A DNA stretch of 64,000 nucleotides from NCBI GenBank assembly GCA_013397075.1, contig VWZS01004853.1, forward strand, positions 62,001-126,000. The letters are read 5' to 3'. The notes beneath the pieces were generated by a model. It did no database searches. It was not told where the DNA came from and was given only the letters and a program-made list of their open reading frames with translations. The stretch comes from Rhabdornis inornatus (lineage: Eukaryota; Chordata; Aves; Passeriformes; Rhabdornithidae). Numbering within the stretch: the first letter of the stretch is position 1; the number at the start of each line of letters is the position of its first letter. A program made the position numbers and the translations under genes. Positions 12,432-27,397 of this stretch are shown here, piece by piece.

Positions 12432-15400
12432 GTATGAGTTTGCAAATGTGTTGCGAATTTTCTTAATCCTTAAAATTTTTGCAGTGCTAAGTAGTGTCTC
12501 CGTGGCGTGCAGAGTTTAGCATGCGTTGGTTAATATGTGGGCTTGGTGGTGTTTGGTTTTCTTATCAGTCCGCACAGTTAAATGTCTTTAGAATCTGCCT
12601 TGGAGCAGCTGGCTGGCAGCTGACACTGCTGTTGGCACCACCCAGGTTTAACATGACATCACCAGAAGTCCACCTCTGTGCTCAAGGAAGTTGGTGTGGG
12701 AGCCACACTCTGGGGAGCATAACTGCTGAGAACACAGAGGGCATGTAAAAATGGAATTCCTGAAAAAAATTGTTCCCACTACTGCTTCTGGAGATGTTCC
12801 GAATGTTGGGAGTACAGCCCGTGAAAGCTCTCCAAGGCTGCTGAAGATGAGACGGGTCAGACTGTTTTCATTAGGACAGACAATAGATGAAGATGAGGAG
12901 GCACATGTTTTACATCCTGATTACTGTATGTATCGATGTCATCAGCCTGGTGAAAACTGATTGCTAAGCTCTTTCTTCAGATAATGATTATTTTGTTAAA
13001 TTGACAGTTTTGGTTATAAAAGCCTTTCAGTTGGAGTTCCTATGATTGTGGTGTCTCGAGCTTTAGAACTATTTTGTCATCGATGCATTGTCATCTGTTA
13101 GTGACCTATGTGGAAGCAAATTTTCAGGATGTCTAATTTCAGGATTTTTTCTTGTCTTTGCATGCCTGTGTGACTTTTTTACCTCTTCTTTCTGGGATAA
13201 GAATATGTTTAAGTTTTTAGACTGTAATGTACATAAAGTTAGGCACTAAGTTGTCCATACAGAAGTGTGCTACACAGAGATCTGTGACTGCAGTGCAAGA
13301 TGTGAGTTTTGTGTCATCTTTTCTTTCCCTGTTTTTCTGATCCCCTAAGCTTTCAAAGTCTTTCCTTTTAAGAGTTTTTTGTCTCAAAACAGTGTATGTT
13401 TCCCTTTTTTAGTGTTTTGAAGATTGTACATTTTTAGTAAACATAATATGTAAATAAGTAAAGTAAGAATATGGATATTGTATAGAGAATTTTTAACCTT
13501 AAGAACATGGGTATGGCTGCTTCTATGTTTTTTAAATTTTTTTTACTATGTGTTAGTGACTAAATATTAGTGTATTGTGCTAATAAAAAGTAGAATTAGT
13601 TCACGTTCCTTTTTCAGATAGAACAGCTGGGCGGTAATGGAAAATTCAGTTTTACTTTTTTTTTCTTTTTGCCTTCAGCTAAAATAGTGCAGTCTTGAGC
13701 CTTTATGGTCTTGGATTCTGCTGGCTGTCAGATACAGATTTTGCCCTTCACTGTGTTGTTAGATATTTTCAAGAATTAGTATGGTTTTAAATTTTTTTTC
13801 CTTACCTGCAATTTTTTTCCTGTCTACCTGCAGTGGTGGGAAATGGCAAAATTCATCCATTTTACTGTGTGATGAACTTACAGCCTTAGGGAATTAAGCT
13901 TGTGGTGGTGGTGGGAGAAGAGGATTTCCTTGGAAAGACTTGTCTTAGCCTTTTTTCAGTGCATCAGGTTGAGTAAGATAGGCAGCTGAGAAAAGCAGGG
14001 ACAGTTCTGTTCTGTGAAACAAGTTGTTCCTGTGCACAGCAAATTACAAGAGGTTAACGTTCTAATGCTATGGGTTATTAAAAGCTGCCTACAGAATGAA
14101 GTTTGTTATGGCTGCCTTTATATTTGCAAACTGATCAGAAGCCCATGGTGTCTGATGGAGAAGGTTTTTTAGCCTCATTTAACTTGTTATGCTGTACAAC
14201 AGCTCTGGAGTTTATATTTGGATATCACTGTGAATTTAATATCTCCGTAGGTACATTTCACCAATCCTGCTTTTATGCTATATTCTCATTTCTTTATAGC
14301 TCTCAATTTAAGTAATATTATTTTCCACATTATAATTTCAGCAGAAATAGAATTGTCTTTGTGTCAGGTGAAAAAAATGCTATAGGCTGATTGAAGTTTG
14401 TAGACAAAGCAGATACATTCATCTTTGTTCAGTGTTTTGCTGATAGTTTTAGCAAATGAGGATAATAAACTAGAATAAAGTAGTCTGACTGTTAAAGATG
14501 AATTTTCCTCTCTTGGTCATTACATATGTGCCAAATGGTGATTATTAGGAGTGATTTTGTGGAAACAAGCAGTGCCTGACTAATATTGCTTAATAGTGTG
14601 ATGTCATCATTTACGAAATGAAGACTTAGAGTCTGTTCTGGGATCATGCTTTTACAATAGCAGATAGTAGCTGAATCCTCTTTAAATTATCTGCTTATTT
14701 CTATTTTTGTATCTTGGTAATGGAATGAACTGCTCTGCTGGAATAGAGCAGAAGAACTACTGTGTTTACCATTTGGGTATGCTGCAGAAGGCAGGCACTG
14801 ACCAAACAGGTAATAAAACAATAGTATGATTTGAAAAAACATTGTAAACATTTACTTGCTTATTGTTGGCAAATGTGATGTTAATGCAGCACAGAATTTA
14901 ATATAATGAAGCTGTTGAGGAGCTCAGTAGTTTTTTAAAGCTAAGGTGGATTGTCTTATTAATATGTTTGAATTTGAGAGTGAGTGGTGTTTGCTGGTTT
15001 TTTCTTTTTACTTTCTGTTCCTTATTGCTGCTGTTTAAGAATTTTTTTGTTTTGGTGAGAATTTAGTTGAAATACTGTGCCTGACAATTATTTTTAAGTA
15101 TAACCGTATTTTACAACTTCTCCAACAGGCAGACCAAGCAAAAAAACCTATTCCTGGCATCGAAATCTTAAAATATTATTTTTATGGTACCACCTAGTTG
15201 GGTTTGCATCTAGCTGACGTAAAAATTTTGTGAGAAATTCAGGTGATTATAATTTTTGTTGTTTGTTATTAAAATAGTTATCGTATCAGCTTTTGAAATA
15301 CTTAGTATAAGCTTTGTTTTAGAGCTGAAAATAGGACCTTACAAATATATGCTCTGCAATACATCTTTTAAAATACGTAGTTTCCATCAGAATGGTTTCA

Positions 15401-18400
15401 AGTGTATTTTAGAAGTCTTTTCAGAACTGTCTTTTTAATGTATAAGATTAGTACAATTGTGGAAGAAAATGACAACTGACTTGTTGAAGTATTTGTATAT
15501 GACTGTTTGCATAACAACACTTAATAGAGGTTAGTAAAAGATCAGGTAGTTTTTTAAAATTTGCTATAGCATTTAAGAGTGGACATGCTCTCAGTTTTAG
15601 AAATTTGTTTCAAAAAAATCTACAACCCAAATGAAACATGCAAAGTTGAGCATGGAAGATTCAGATTGTGGTGTTAAAGAAGGGGAAGGCCATGACTGCC
15701 CTGTGTGAGCTGGCAAATGGCAGCTGTACCTGTGGTGTGTGAAATGTGCCCTCCTGTTGCAGCTGTTGTGCTTTTGTTGTGTTACAAGGCAAGGTAGCTA
15801 ATACTATGTAACTGTCTTAATGGCCAGCTGTGTAAGTCAAATATGCAAGAACTGTAGAAGAGGTGTTAATTGTTTTGTTAATGTCAATGTTAGTGTCAGT
15901 GATATGAGTATTCTCACTGCTCACAGCCTCCATGTTATTTCTCGGTATGGAAAACCTGCTTCACTTTAAGTGCTTCTGCTAGGAGAGTAAAAATATGCCA
16001 ACAGGAACGTGTTCTTTGGTGGTGAAGTAACAGAGCTGTAACTGCCTCAGGGGGTTAATAGCAGGGGCTAGATATACGTGAAGTACCTGCGAGCACGGTG
16101 TCCCTAGAATAGCAGTAGCTCTGCAGGGCATATTCAGCTCCAGTTGCATCTCTAATCAGTCCTGTACAGCAAACGATGACCTGGGACTTGGTGTTTGTAC
16201 ATGAAATAAAAGTCAGTTTCTGTAGCCAAGTACAGAGTTTTGGTTAGAAAAGACTGGAGGGGTTGGTGTGCAGCTAACTACCATGGCTTCCCCCCACAAT
16301 CTCTGCTCGCTTGCGTTTAAAGACTGCTCCATAATACTGTTTGGGATCCAGAATGCTATTTACATAAAAATCTCTAACCTCTCTCCTTGTTTCCTTATCA
16401 CTGCAGATAGCATTGTTTTGCTTGAGTAATGCCCCAGGAAATTGTTCTGTGTATATTTTCCATAAGAAATAATAAGTGAACCTCTCCTAAGGGCCTTTGG
16501 AATCTGTGCTTGGAGCTCTTTGCAACAGAAGGTAGGGAAAGGAGATTTTGGTTTGATTTTTTGAGTGCAGTTTTACAAGCGGATCAGGCTGATCTAACAG
16601 TTTGCTGTCAATGAAAAGGGCAATCTCACTCACAGCTGTACAGCCTTCCCCATCTTCTCTTGGATTCTGGTGTGGCTTTTCCCTGAGCTGATTAATTTCA
16701 CAAAGCCAGCAGAAAATGTTCTAATGTATTTGGGGCACTTTTTGAAATGAATCGGCAAGAGGAATCAACTTGCTGAAAAGGCCTTTTGGGTCAGTAGTGG
16801 GGACAGCATTAGATATATTTCTCACCAAAAGCAGCGGTCACCTTTTGGATACCCTCAGTTTTAATTGATTTGTGGAAAGCGAACTCTTTAATATTTTAGA
16901 TAAATGGAAAAACAAGCATCTCTCCAGAGTTTTATTTTAAGTGCAGGGATGATATGTTTTATTATTACTGTTTATGAGCAGATAAAATGACCATTGGGTA
17001 AATGTTTCTTAAGTAAGGCATTATCTTAAGATGAAGTCAATAAAGAACTGAAATAAGGTCCAGCAAATCTTTTAAAAAGTAAGCCCAAGTGCAAAGGGGG
17101 AAAGGGGGTACACCTCCAGCTTGTTTGTTTTACCGTTAATGCAGAAAATCAACTATAGTTGTGTTTAATTGTCAGAGACTTCTCAAATATAATTTTTATT
17201 TTTTGAAGATCTGATTTTTTTTAAATTGTATACTTGACTAGATATACTTCTGTAGTTTTTCTCAGGGTTTCATCTGAAGAATGTGCAGAAATCTACAATG
17301 AAGATATTTTAGTCAAGTGGTGAAGTAGTTGTAATTTAGTGTTTCATACAAAGTGTGTATCGGTACAAATCAAAAGTGGGTCTAGAAGAAGTATTTCTTC
17401 TTACTTAACAGCTACTCATGTAGGGTATATTTATATAAATGTGTGGAGTATATGTATATAGTGAGGAGGTAATTCACTTGTTTTCCTCTGACACATGGTG
17501 AAGAGAGCTTATCAAATTGTTTTATTGCTATTGGTCACTTAATAGATTATCTTTGTATCAGATTTGCAGGATCTCTTCTTATGCATCTTCTGGACTTCAA
17601 GCACTCAAAAGGTTTTTCCAGACATAATGTTAGTATGAGCTTTCATGTGACAACTGATTCAATGTAGTGGCTCAGTGTTGTGAACAGGAGATTGTACCCT
17701 TCCACCTGTGCAGTTGTCTTGTATATTCATTTTTGGTATTCCCATTGCATGTCTATCTTTGGTGAGACTATTCAACTTGCTAAACCAGAAGAAACCCCCT
17801 TTCCCTTTCAATACCAGTGGATAGGCAGTAAACTGGAGCACTGAGAAATAACCAAGAACAAATTTAGGAAGTGAATGTCAGTAAACCTGCTGTTTGGACT
17901 TTGTTTTTCTGTTCTTTTGACTTTCTGTCCTGCAGATTGTAAGATAAAAAGTAAGAAGTAATAAAATCTCCAGTAAGATAAAAAAAATTAAAGGTTAAAT
18001 TGGACAATATTTAGCTGCAAATATTATTTGAAATGTTATCTTTAGGCTAATTCTTTGAAATAATGCAGATAAAATGTAGTGGGAGGATTGTAAATTAAGT
18101 AAATATATCTTGACCATTCCAATCTACAATTATTTTTAATGTAATTGTGAGAGGGACAAAATAAAGCTTTTAACTTGAAGGAGAGGGGGAGAGACATGAT
18201 ACATGTAGGGAATGTGAGAAAACTTAGCATAGACAGAAAAACAAGGAAGTTTTCAGAAGATTCTACAAAAGCTCGTTGAGGAGAGTTGTGAAGTGCTGAA
18301 GTAAACAAGATGTGGAGAAACTTGTTGCAAGAATAATATCTGCTACTGTAAAATTGTTCTATGATATACTGGTAATAGAAGAACAAAAATATTATTTTAA

Positions 18401-21400
18401 ATTCTTTGGTCTAAGGTGTCCATAGGCCTTGAAAGTGACATTTTGAGAGGGAGAGAGGAGTTTAGCATGTTGTTCCTTTCTTGATTTATACTGTAAATAT
18501 CTTGCATGTAGAACAGATTTTAAAACTTAATCTGCTATCAATAATGTCTGTTAGTGATCCCAAGGTAGAGTATATAAAAGGCTGGATAGCTGGATAGCAA
18601 AATAGAAGTATCAGCTTATTTTTAAGGAGCTGTTTTCTTTGAAGTAAAAAACTGTTATCCTTTAAAACATTAAAATTGATCCATGGACTAAAAAAATCTC
18701 ATCTAATAGCCTCCTAATGCTCAAGAATGTATTTGAAAGGTCAGTGTAGTATTTAGTAGCAGAATTAATTCAGCAACTGCATATGAAGATGCCGTGCTTG
18801 TGATAACAGCAATTCATATTAAAGTTACAGAAAGATTAGAATTGGAACATTGTTAAACAGTTTTTCAGTTATCACTTGAAAAAGAAGTCTGTGTTTCAAA
18901 TGGAAAAGTTTTAGTTTGTAGGTGATCAGATTAGTCTTAATCTCCTTTAAGCAAGGATTTTTTGTTTCTAATGAAAATGTGAATTGTAAGTGGAAGAGTC
19001 AGATACGATGTTTTTCAGTAATTGATGTTTTTGATGACTATTGGTAGTTTCTGTTGGCTGCGTTAGTTAACTGTTTTATGTCTTGGTTTGTAAACTTCTA
19101 TGTTTCTAGTTGCTTTTGTTCTAAACTCTTCAATAACAGCATGATTCTTACTCTGTGAGTTCTAACTTTATATGTCTTTCTGTATTATGTGGATCCAAAC
19201 TGAGGGAAAAAGAATTTGAACTACTTCCTCTTAATCAAGGGCTACTTTGGAAAGCCTTTCTATTTTCTGTAAATGTCATTCTTTGTGTCTCTAACTTAGC
19301 ACTGAATAGCCTTTAGTTGCTCTTCAAGTAAGAATATGTTCTCTCAGGTAGTAAATGCTATTGAAGAGTAGCTGTGATTTGGGAAGCTGTTAGTGGCATT
19401 GGTTGTTTTACTCAACACTCATCCTCTTGTTCTCCAGCCAAGTTCTGAAAGGTCTCTTCAAGCAAAGACCCACCCTCCCAGACAGGAGGGCTCTTGACTC
19501 ATGCTTGTAAATTTTTGATGTTTGTATTTATTTATAAAAGAAGGATTTTGCTATGAGGCATCCAAGTGCACTACTGTTTTGAAGAGATGGGTAAAACTTT
19601 CAGCAAGCCATGTCACTTTACCAGTGGAATCTTCTGGAGAGATTAAGCTTCTACCTGCAGCAGTTTTTCATGGTGTGCTCTGGATGTTCAGAACTTGGTG
19701 TATCCTTGCTTCATGGGCTGTGCAATATGCCTTTATAGGGAGTAAATACATAAATAATAATATTCTTTAGCTGATTGGTCCAATGAGGTCTGTAGTGAAA
19801 GGCATGTTGTGGATCCTGATTGCTTGGGATACTTTCAACGCTCATTGACAAAACCAGTATGGCAATATAAACTTCAGATACTCTAACATCAGGATGCTGT
19901 TGCACAGTCATATTAGAGACTGACTCAAAACTGTCTGGTGTCACTTGGCATGTCTTAAAAATGTACTGGTATGAGCTTTGTCTCAGTTACTTCTTTGAGA
20001 AGATGACTTGCTGAAGGAAGGATGTTTTTAACTTTGAAGTATTTCCTAATGTGAAACAGGAAAACCAGTAATACATATAAAAGAAACTCAAAACTTGTAT
20101 AAAAATATTGCATTTATCTAGTATGTTGTTTTCAGTTTATTAGAGTTAGTTTAAAACTGTTTTTCCTTTGTTGGTTGGGGTTTCCATAAATTCCTGTTTC
20201 ATGGAAGGAGCTGTTTAGAGCAGAGTAGGTTAATTTGCCCAGGTATTGAGGACGTTTATAGGTACATTGTATGTTTGGATAATTAACATGTTCATATCAG
20301 TGACTGGGAGAAATTAACAGTATGCAAATGCTCTGTCAGTAGATGATATGACTGTCAAATAGGTAGAGCTAGTTGAATGAGTGGAAAAAGCTAAAGCACA
20401 CTGCACATTTTGTGTGAACGTGTTTTTACCACCTGATTTCAGTTCTCCATTTTTCAGTAATTGGTAGGGCTTGCAGTGAAGTGACACCATCGTTTTTGTT
20501 TGATGTGCTGTGCCAGATGCAGAGCTGCCTGCCACGGTTCAGAACTCATATGAATTCTTTTATTTCTGATTTGCAAAACAATGTATATTTTACCTTTTAA
20601 TTACCTTTTTAAATCTTAAAAGCATCTCTTTTTTTTACTTCAGGTTCCTACAAGAATCTGTTGTTTCACAGGGATGAGAAAGCTGCAAAATTCAGCATTA
20701 AAAACACTTAATTGTTTAAATTCTGGTAACTAAAGCACTGAAAAAAGGCACTAAATATTTGCTGACTTTGGAGCAAAGAAATACACCATTTTAGTTCAAC
20801 TGCAAAGAATGTCATTTTAATGTAATTACTCCATTTTTTTCTCATACTGAGTGGTGGGGCTCCATATGCTCCTGCCCTGTGTAACTGAAACATCAGGAAA
20901 GACAATTTCAGGAGTTGAAACCTCAAGAGAAAGTTGGCTGTCCATGCCTTGTCTCTTCTTGCTTTCCTTTTCCTGACTCTTAAGTACAGCTGTCCAAGTC
21001 CTTATACTGTGTGTGCAGAGCTGCTGCTGACATAGGGATTTAAGCCATGGTGGAGTAAGTTGGTAGGTTTACAATTGTGAGGAGTTTTAGAGACACCTGT
21101 AGTAGTTCCCTCTTGTCACTGTGCTGTCCCCTATCCCTCTGCCTACTGTTAAGTGCCCTGTGGCAGAGGTGGCTGAATGAGACATGTCTGCTTATGCAGG
21201 GCACTGTAGTGCTTTAAAGTATGAACAGCACTGCAGTGACAGTGGCTCAGAAGCAAACACTCAGCTTTGCTTATGACAGAGGGAGGAAGGCAGGACTTCA
21301 CTTCTAGGCACAGAGTGAGCACATACAGAAGATTTTCAGCTGCTCTGTGAGTGTAGTGGTCATCTGTGTCCGAGAGTATTTTCTGCCCAAGTACTATTGC

Positions 21401-21519
21401 GCTCACAAGGCTTAACAGATTGTGGCTTCTGTGCTGAGTTTATCCCTATGGGTAACTTTTTTCTGTAACTTTTTCATCTTTAAAGTTTTCCCAGATGAAT
21501 CATGAACTCTCAGTGAGTT

Positions 21520-21536
21520 CCCCCCCCCCACCCCCC
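21520..21536 (+). repeat. Poly-C run interrupted by one A
   Basis: Ten C, one A and six C. Homopolymer C runs of this kind are prone to length error in sequencing and to slippage. Confidence 0.9.
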
Positions 21537-24500
21537 GATGATCTCTATAGGGATCCTTGCATAATTTAAATACGGTGTTTCCCATAAAAGTGGCACAGAC
21601 ATCCAGCAGCTTGGAAGGAACAACAAAAATAGAAACATAACTGATTTGTAGCAGTTGTCTTGAGGCCTTGTAGGGTAACAGAGTTAAGCCTTTCCTTACT
21701 CTATCCATTTAAATGCCCAGCAACTAAGCAGGGATTTTCTGTGTAGGTCCATAACTGCTTCCAGGTTCCATTTAAAAGGTTGGTGAAAACGGAGTGCTGA
21801 TTCCCCAGACTCAGTGCATTGGTATGTTTGTGCTGAAGCACAGTGAGGAGGCTCACACAATACAGAATTGGACAGATCAGACCTTAAAGCAGTTATTTCA
21901 GGTTCTCTGACATGGAAGCATCCTAACTGGGCTTTATACCTTTAAGTTTAATTTGCAGTCATTGAAGATTGAAATTTAGCATCTGAGAAGAGAGTAAATG
22001 ACTGTTTTTTCCAAAATTTTAATTACAGGGCTGCTTGTGACAATTGGGAAACTTGGATTTGTCAGACATATGAGATGTGGTAGCAGCTTTAGGCTTGTGT
22101 ATCACTTTACCTGTCTCACTTCATCTTGGAGGGAGATTAGTTAAACATCATCTCAGAACTGCCTGTTGCAGGTTTTGAAATGTTTTGCCTTTTTATTACT
22201 CATTTGTTTCCTTGTAGTCTTACAATGTTTGCTGATCTGGAAAGCTAGATTTTCAAGACAGGCTGAATATCTGTTTAGTATCAATTCTTCAAAATTCATA
22301 AGGCTGTTGTTAAACTACCTTGAAAATTATTTGGTTTTTCAGGATTTAATTACTCTTGAAGGTTGTGGGGGATTCTTTCCTTTTATTTTTTTTTTCATTT
22401 ACAGCAGACTTACTATTCAAACTAGATATTGTTTACTTAATGAAAAGTTAAATATTACAGTTAATATTTAACTGTATTTAACTGTATCCTCTTTGATCTT
22501 ACTCAAAGACTGTGTTCTGCAAGAAGGCTGTGCATCTTCAGTGTCCTTCCAGAACTACCTGGAAGGTTTATAATTTACTTTAAATGGGAAAGATTATTTG
22601 TAGTTCTTTGTGTGAATGCGTTTTTTGTCAGTGTGTATCATCCTGAAGATGAATGTAGTAGGTCTGAAAACTGTAAAGAAACTTCTGGTAACTGCGTGTT
22701 TTTTGTAACTGTAAAGAATGTCTTTAGCTATGGTTTTTAAGTGAGTGTTAATATCAGAATGCTTTGTTCAAAATAATCTAAATTATTTTGTAGAGGGGTG
22801 AGTAGAAAAATCATATTCTGTTACCTTGGCCATCCCATTAGAACAAAGCAAGAGCTGCGCTGGGGGTTTGTGAGGGGGAGGTAGTGTGTTATGAATATGC
22901 TCCTAGAGAAATGAAACTATTGTAAAACGGGAATAATACTTCAAATGAAGCGGGGGGGAAAGGAAATGAAACTGAAAGTCTGTAATGCTCACTGTGAAAC
23001 ACAAATTAATGACTTATAAAGTGTTATTTCTTTGCCATTTAAAAGCAAACTTTTTCAAGTTAAATATTGCTCTTTTAAGATAATAAACACAGCAATATCT
23101 TCAGTCATTTTCAGCCTGTAGAGGTGAAGCAAAAACAACATTGTGTGAATCATACTAATTTTTTTTTTGGTCTAGCATATCAGTGTTTGCCACAGGTCAG
23201 ATCTCTGGCAGTTACTGCAGTGACACTGTTGTGCATATGGCACTTCATGTACATTGTTCAGAATAATTGCCAGCAATGTGCTTGGGCAGCTCCAAGAAAA
23301 TGGCATGATGTTACGTGAATTAAAGCAAAGCTGTGCAAATAGCCTTTGCATACACATTTCTGGTAAATGTATTGATCCTACTATGGATAATGAATCTTTT
23401 AGAAATATTTTTATTAAATACCTAATCCTACAAATAAAGAAAAGTTCTGTTATCTGTACTATTTACAGTGCTAAAATTTCTGATCCCTTACATTGCTTGG
23501 GTCCTCTAGCTATTAAAACACTCAAGGCAAATCTTACCTGTCTTGTCACTGAGCTTACTGTACATATATTGCAAATTCCATCTAAAAGGTATGTGTGGAA
23601 GTGCTAAATGGACTTTGCTTGTACAGGTCAAGCATGCTATGGATGAATGGTACCACAAAGAGACAGTCTAGTGCTTCCTGGAGCAGCTGGGCTTACAGTG
23701 CGTGAATCTTGTAATGTATCGGTCTGTTAGCAGCCTGGAGTCTGCTGACTTAGGTCACTGAAGAAGCTTGAGCAATTTGCTTCTGGCCATCCTCTTTACT
23801 AAGAGTTTTCCACATCTGAGCAGAAAGTGTGGTGTGGACTGGGCACTTGGATTAATCATTTTTGTAGAATACAAACAGCTTGCGTCTGCAGATTGAGTGC
23901 TTCTGCTTTACTGCACCTACAGTCCAATTCTTGTCATGCTCTTTTAGGAGCTTACTGACACCAGTGTGCTTATTCTTGCGTACCTCACCTTGACTCTTTA
24001 GAAAGTATCAAAAGTAGACTTTATAAGTAGTCTGCTGCCTTTATAAGTGAAATTGATCCAGAATAAAAAAGTATAGAAATGCTAAGATCAGCCTATTAAT
24101 ACAAGTATGCACAGATCCTCCATTTCATATTTTCTTTTTGGATTTTTTTCTTACATGAACCAGCTCCAGATCAAAGCTATTTGCTTATATTTAAATGCAA
24201 ATATTTTATTTTCAATTTTCTCTAAAACAGTAAAATATTGATCTTATGGAAGACTTCTCTAAGTGATTATTTGTTGCTCTCAGTTCTAGACACAGTGTAC
24301 TTTCCAGAAGACTCTTTCATTTTCCTCTCTGAAAATGAGGAACTGGAAAAAAAAAATCCATGTTGTAAATTACATTTTTCTGACACAGTTCTAGAAGTAC
24401 ATGTTGATATCTTATAACTCTGCATGATAAGTTTTGTTGGGCTCTTCTCAAAGAATTAGCCTTGTCTGTGTTTGTCTGGGATTCGGAGGCATGTAATCCA

Positions 24501-27259
24501 TAGTTTTTCTTTCCTCCTTTTACTGTTCTTGTTTTGATTGAAAATAAAAGGTTACATTTTAAACTTAGTGGTTTATACTGAAATCTTCTGTTTATTCTGG
24601 TATTTGGTAGGTTGCTTCATTAACTTATTTCAAAGGAAGACCAAAACCCAAAAAGTCTGATATGGCAGTCATTGCTATTTACACACCTTTGGTTATAAAG
24701 CAGTCAAATTGAGTTGTGAGGAGGAAGAATTGTTGGAAGGCTTGTACACAGTTGTACAATAAGATAGACCTTTCATATATGCACCAGTGTCATAAGAGTT
24801 AAGATACTGACAGACCCATTACTCCACTTGTTAAATGGACTTGAACTGCTAATTTTTTCTTACCTTTCTTGGGGAAGGGGAGGGCTGTGAAAATACTTGG
24901 TGTAAGCCATTTTTAAATCTAATAAATTAATGATGTCCATTTAATCAAAGTTGCTATGTCTGTGCATGTATGTATGAGAGCATACATATTCATGTAGTAT
25001 TAAAAGAACATATGTTCAAAATATTTTTGTTCCTAATATATATTCCTAGTCTTCAGTGCATCTACTGAAATCCTTAGGAGGAGAAGCTTATACTCTTGGT
25101 ACATACAGTTCTCATTTCTTAGAAATTGTTAATGGGCTAATATTTTTTTCTATTAATCATTTAAAATTAAAATTGTTAGTATCCTTGAGGAAACCCAGTT
25201 GATGGTGATCATCAGTTGATACTATGAATAAATAACGGTGCTGCGATATCTCAGATGTGGTGAAAGGCCATGCAACTTGCTTGGCCAAACACCTCAATGT
25301 CATAAATAAATGCAAATTTTGAAAAAGATTTCCTATAATAATTTAATTTTGAAATGCTACTTTACAGAAATAGTGACAACTTCTCAGTTTGTTGAAAGTC
25401 TTCTTAACAGGACTCCAGAAGGTGGAACGTGGAGATTAGTATTTTTGTAGGGTTGTTTTAGTATATCTCCTGGAGTTTCTGGGATGATTGTTTTTTAATA
25501 AGTTTTTGGCACTAATAATTTAAAGAATAAAAGCTGGGGAGAGAAAATGGGCAACTACAAAGAACCTGAAGTGTATTTTAAAAAGTCATTATTTTGAGGT
25601 GCTGAGAGAGTTGGCTCATGATTTTGGAATGCACACTGTTAACAATGATTCCTTTGAAGAAATCTCTGTAGCCCAGTGTTAAAGGCAGTCAGAGACCAAC
25701 CATAATTAATACAGTCTTTCAAATTAGTGGTGAAATTCATCAGCCAGTTCCAAAATCTGACCTTTATATCCTACTCATAACAAAATATAACCTCTGTTAT
25801 GTCTTATTTAGTAAGAGGAGAAGGGAGTGCTTGACGTGTAACTTAGAATGTATTCATAAAAGGAGTGATGAAAAGGAGTATGAGGTAATACTACCTACTG
25901 CCTAGACCGGACTACCTGAAACAGGCTTATGAGAGAAAGTTTGATGCAAAGTCCCAAAGAGTTACTCTGTGGATGCATGTCCTGCTGTACCTTGTTTGGG
26001 AAGAATAAAAGTACTATTTCATTATAGGTGGCAATTTAGTATCTTATTATAAAAATATTTTTTGCATGGGGGAATCGGGATTATTTTTAATCTATGAAAA
26101 CTGAATTATGTTACTGGTCTCTCTTAATAAAGCTGTTCATCTCCTAAATGACAGAAGCTGATGCTTGAACCAGCCTAATGCAGTGACAGGCTTGTCCCAC
26201 TCTTTCTCCAGTGTCCTTCTGCTGCTGTGTTAGACCTGTCATTTAGAACCACTTAGTTTTACATCTACTGGTTTGTGTTACCTCTGTTAGTGATAATTGT
26301 TTTGTCTTTTTTGGCTGGGGGATAAAGGTTAAAAAAGCCTTAAACAAAACCAAAACCACAAATAAACCCCAAACCTTGATGAAAGTATTTGATGTACACT
26401 GTTCTTAAATCTTTCCTACAACTTCAGATAATTATAATTTGTCTGAGGACACAGGTATTATTTCTTCCTCGTGGTTTGTTTACTCCTAGTACAGTATAGG
26501 CGGCAGTTCTGAAACGGTGAATTTTTAAAAAATCACCTTAATGCAGATTTAGTTAATCAGTCTGCCTTAGATCCATGTGATTTTTTTCGTTCATCTGTAT
26601 GGTGTGGGTCAAGTTATAATTTAAATAGACATAATTAAACTGCTGTTGGCAACCACTGCTACAATAATGTCAGCATCCAGTTCTTTCGATTTCTGTTACT
26701 TGACCCAGGGTTAGTGTTACACGTGTAATTTGGTGGCACTTATGGAAACAAGCATTAATTTCTCCTTCCTGTCAGTATGTAGAAATCTGTATGAAATTTT
26801 TGAATTGTCCAATAAAATTTTGAGACACTTTCAGGTGTGTTTTTGATCTATGTAAAGATGACACCTCAAGCTGACAGGGAGCTACCAACTTTTGGTTGTA
26901 CCTGGTAGTGTGGACAAGGTGAAGGAGGTTTGTCTGAAACTGTTTTACCCTGTGCTGAAGTGGGCAAAGGCTATTGGTAAAGTATCGTGCTTTCTTCCGA
27001 AAGAATGGCATTAAACCCTTAGTGCTACCTAAGGCAGTTTTGGATTGCATCCCTAGGAACTCAGAACTGTAGCTGCTAAGAGACTTTCTCCGTTGTGGTT
27101 GAGATGATACTGGACAGAGTAAACTATTAGAAATACCAAAATTGTGGTGTCCTTTAGAAGACACTAAGGAAAAAAAAACAAACTAAACAAACCCCAGCTC
27201 AAGTCCTTTAAAAGATATCAAGAAAAAAAGCTACCACGAACCAAAATCCAAAGAGCTAG

Positions 27260-27397
27260 TAGAATCACAAAAAAAAATGGTTTGGAAGGTGCCTTAAAGC
27301 TATTCTAGTTCCAGCCTCCTACAATATCAGGGACACCTTTTCTACGCCAGATTGCTCAGAGCTTCATCCAGCCTGGCCTTGGGACATCTAGACATCC
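27260..27397 (-). mobile_element. CR1 LINE 3' end, truncated
   Basis: The + strand reads TAGAATCACA, then ATGGTTTGGAAGG, CTTAAAGC, TAGTTCCAGCC, CAGGGACACC, CAGATTGCTCAGAGC and ATCCAGCCTGGCCTTGG in the order of the reverse-complemented avian CR1 3' region. About 135 bp are recognisable and the left edge is the element's 3' terminus. Similarity stops near 27397. It ends about 350 bp before the FRYL CpG island, so it is close to the promoter but outside it. Confidence 0.85.

Larger units (their letters stand above)
9216..27259. other. AT-rich region with no established gene
   Basis: Eighteen kilobases of AT-rich sequence lie between the two CpG islands. I found no confident exon, only one exon-like segment at 12379-12431 and a slightly denser patch of open frames at 12490-12960. 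A C-run (10 C, A, 6 C) lies at 21520-21536. Reading frames are up to about 117 codons and show no recognisable domains. If FRYL has a distal promoter at the 9-kb island, this whole stretch would be a 5' untranslated intron. Confidence 0.55.

Noticed and set aside
16190..16240. 3' end of a gene (AATAAA near 16204)
   Set aside because: An isolated AATAAA in AT-rich DNA with no upstream coding exon is expected by chance.
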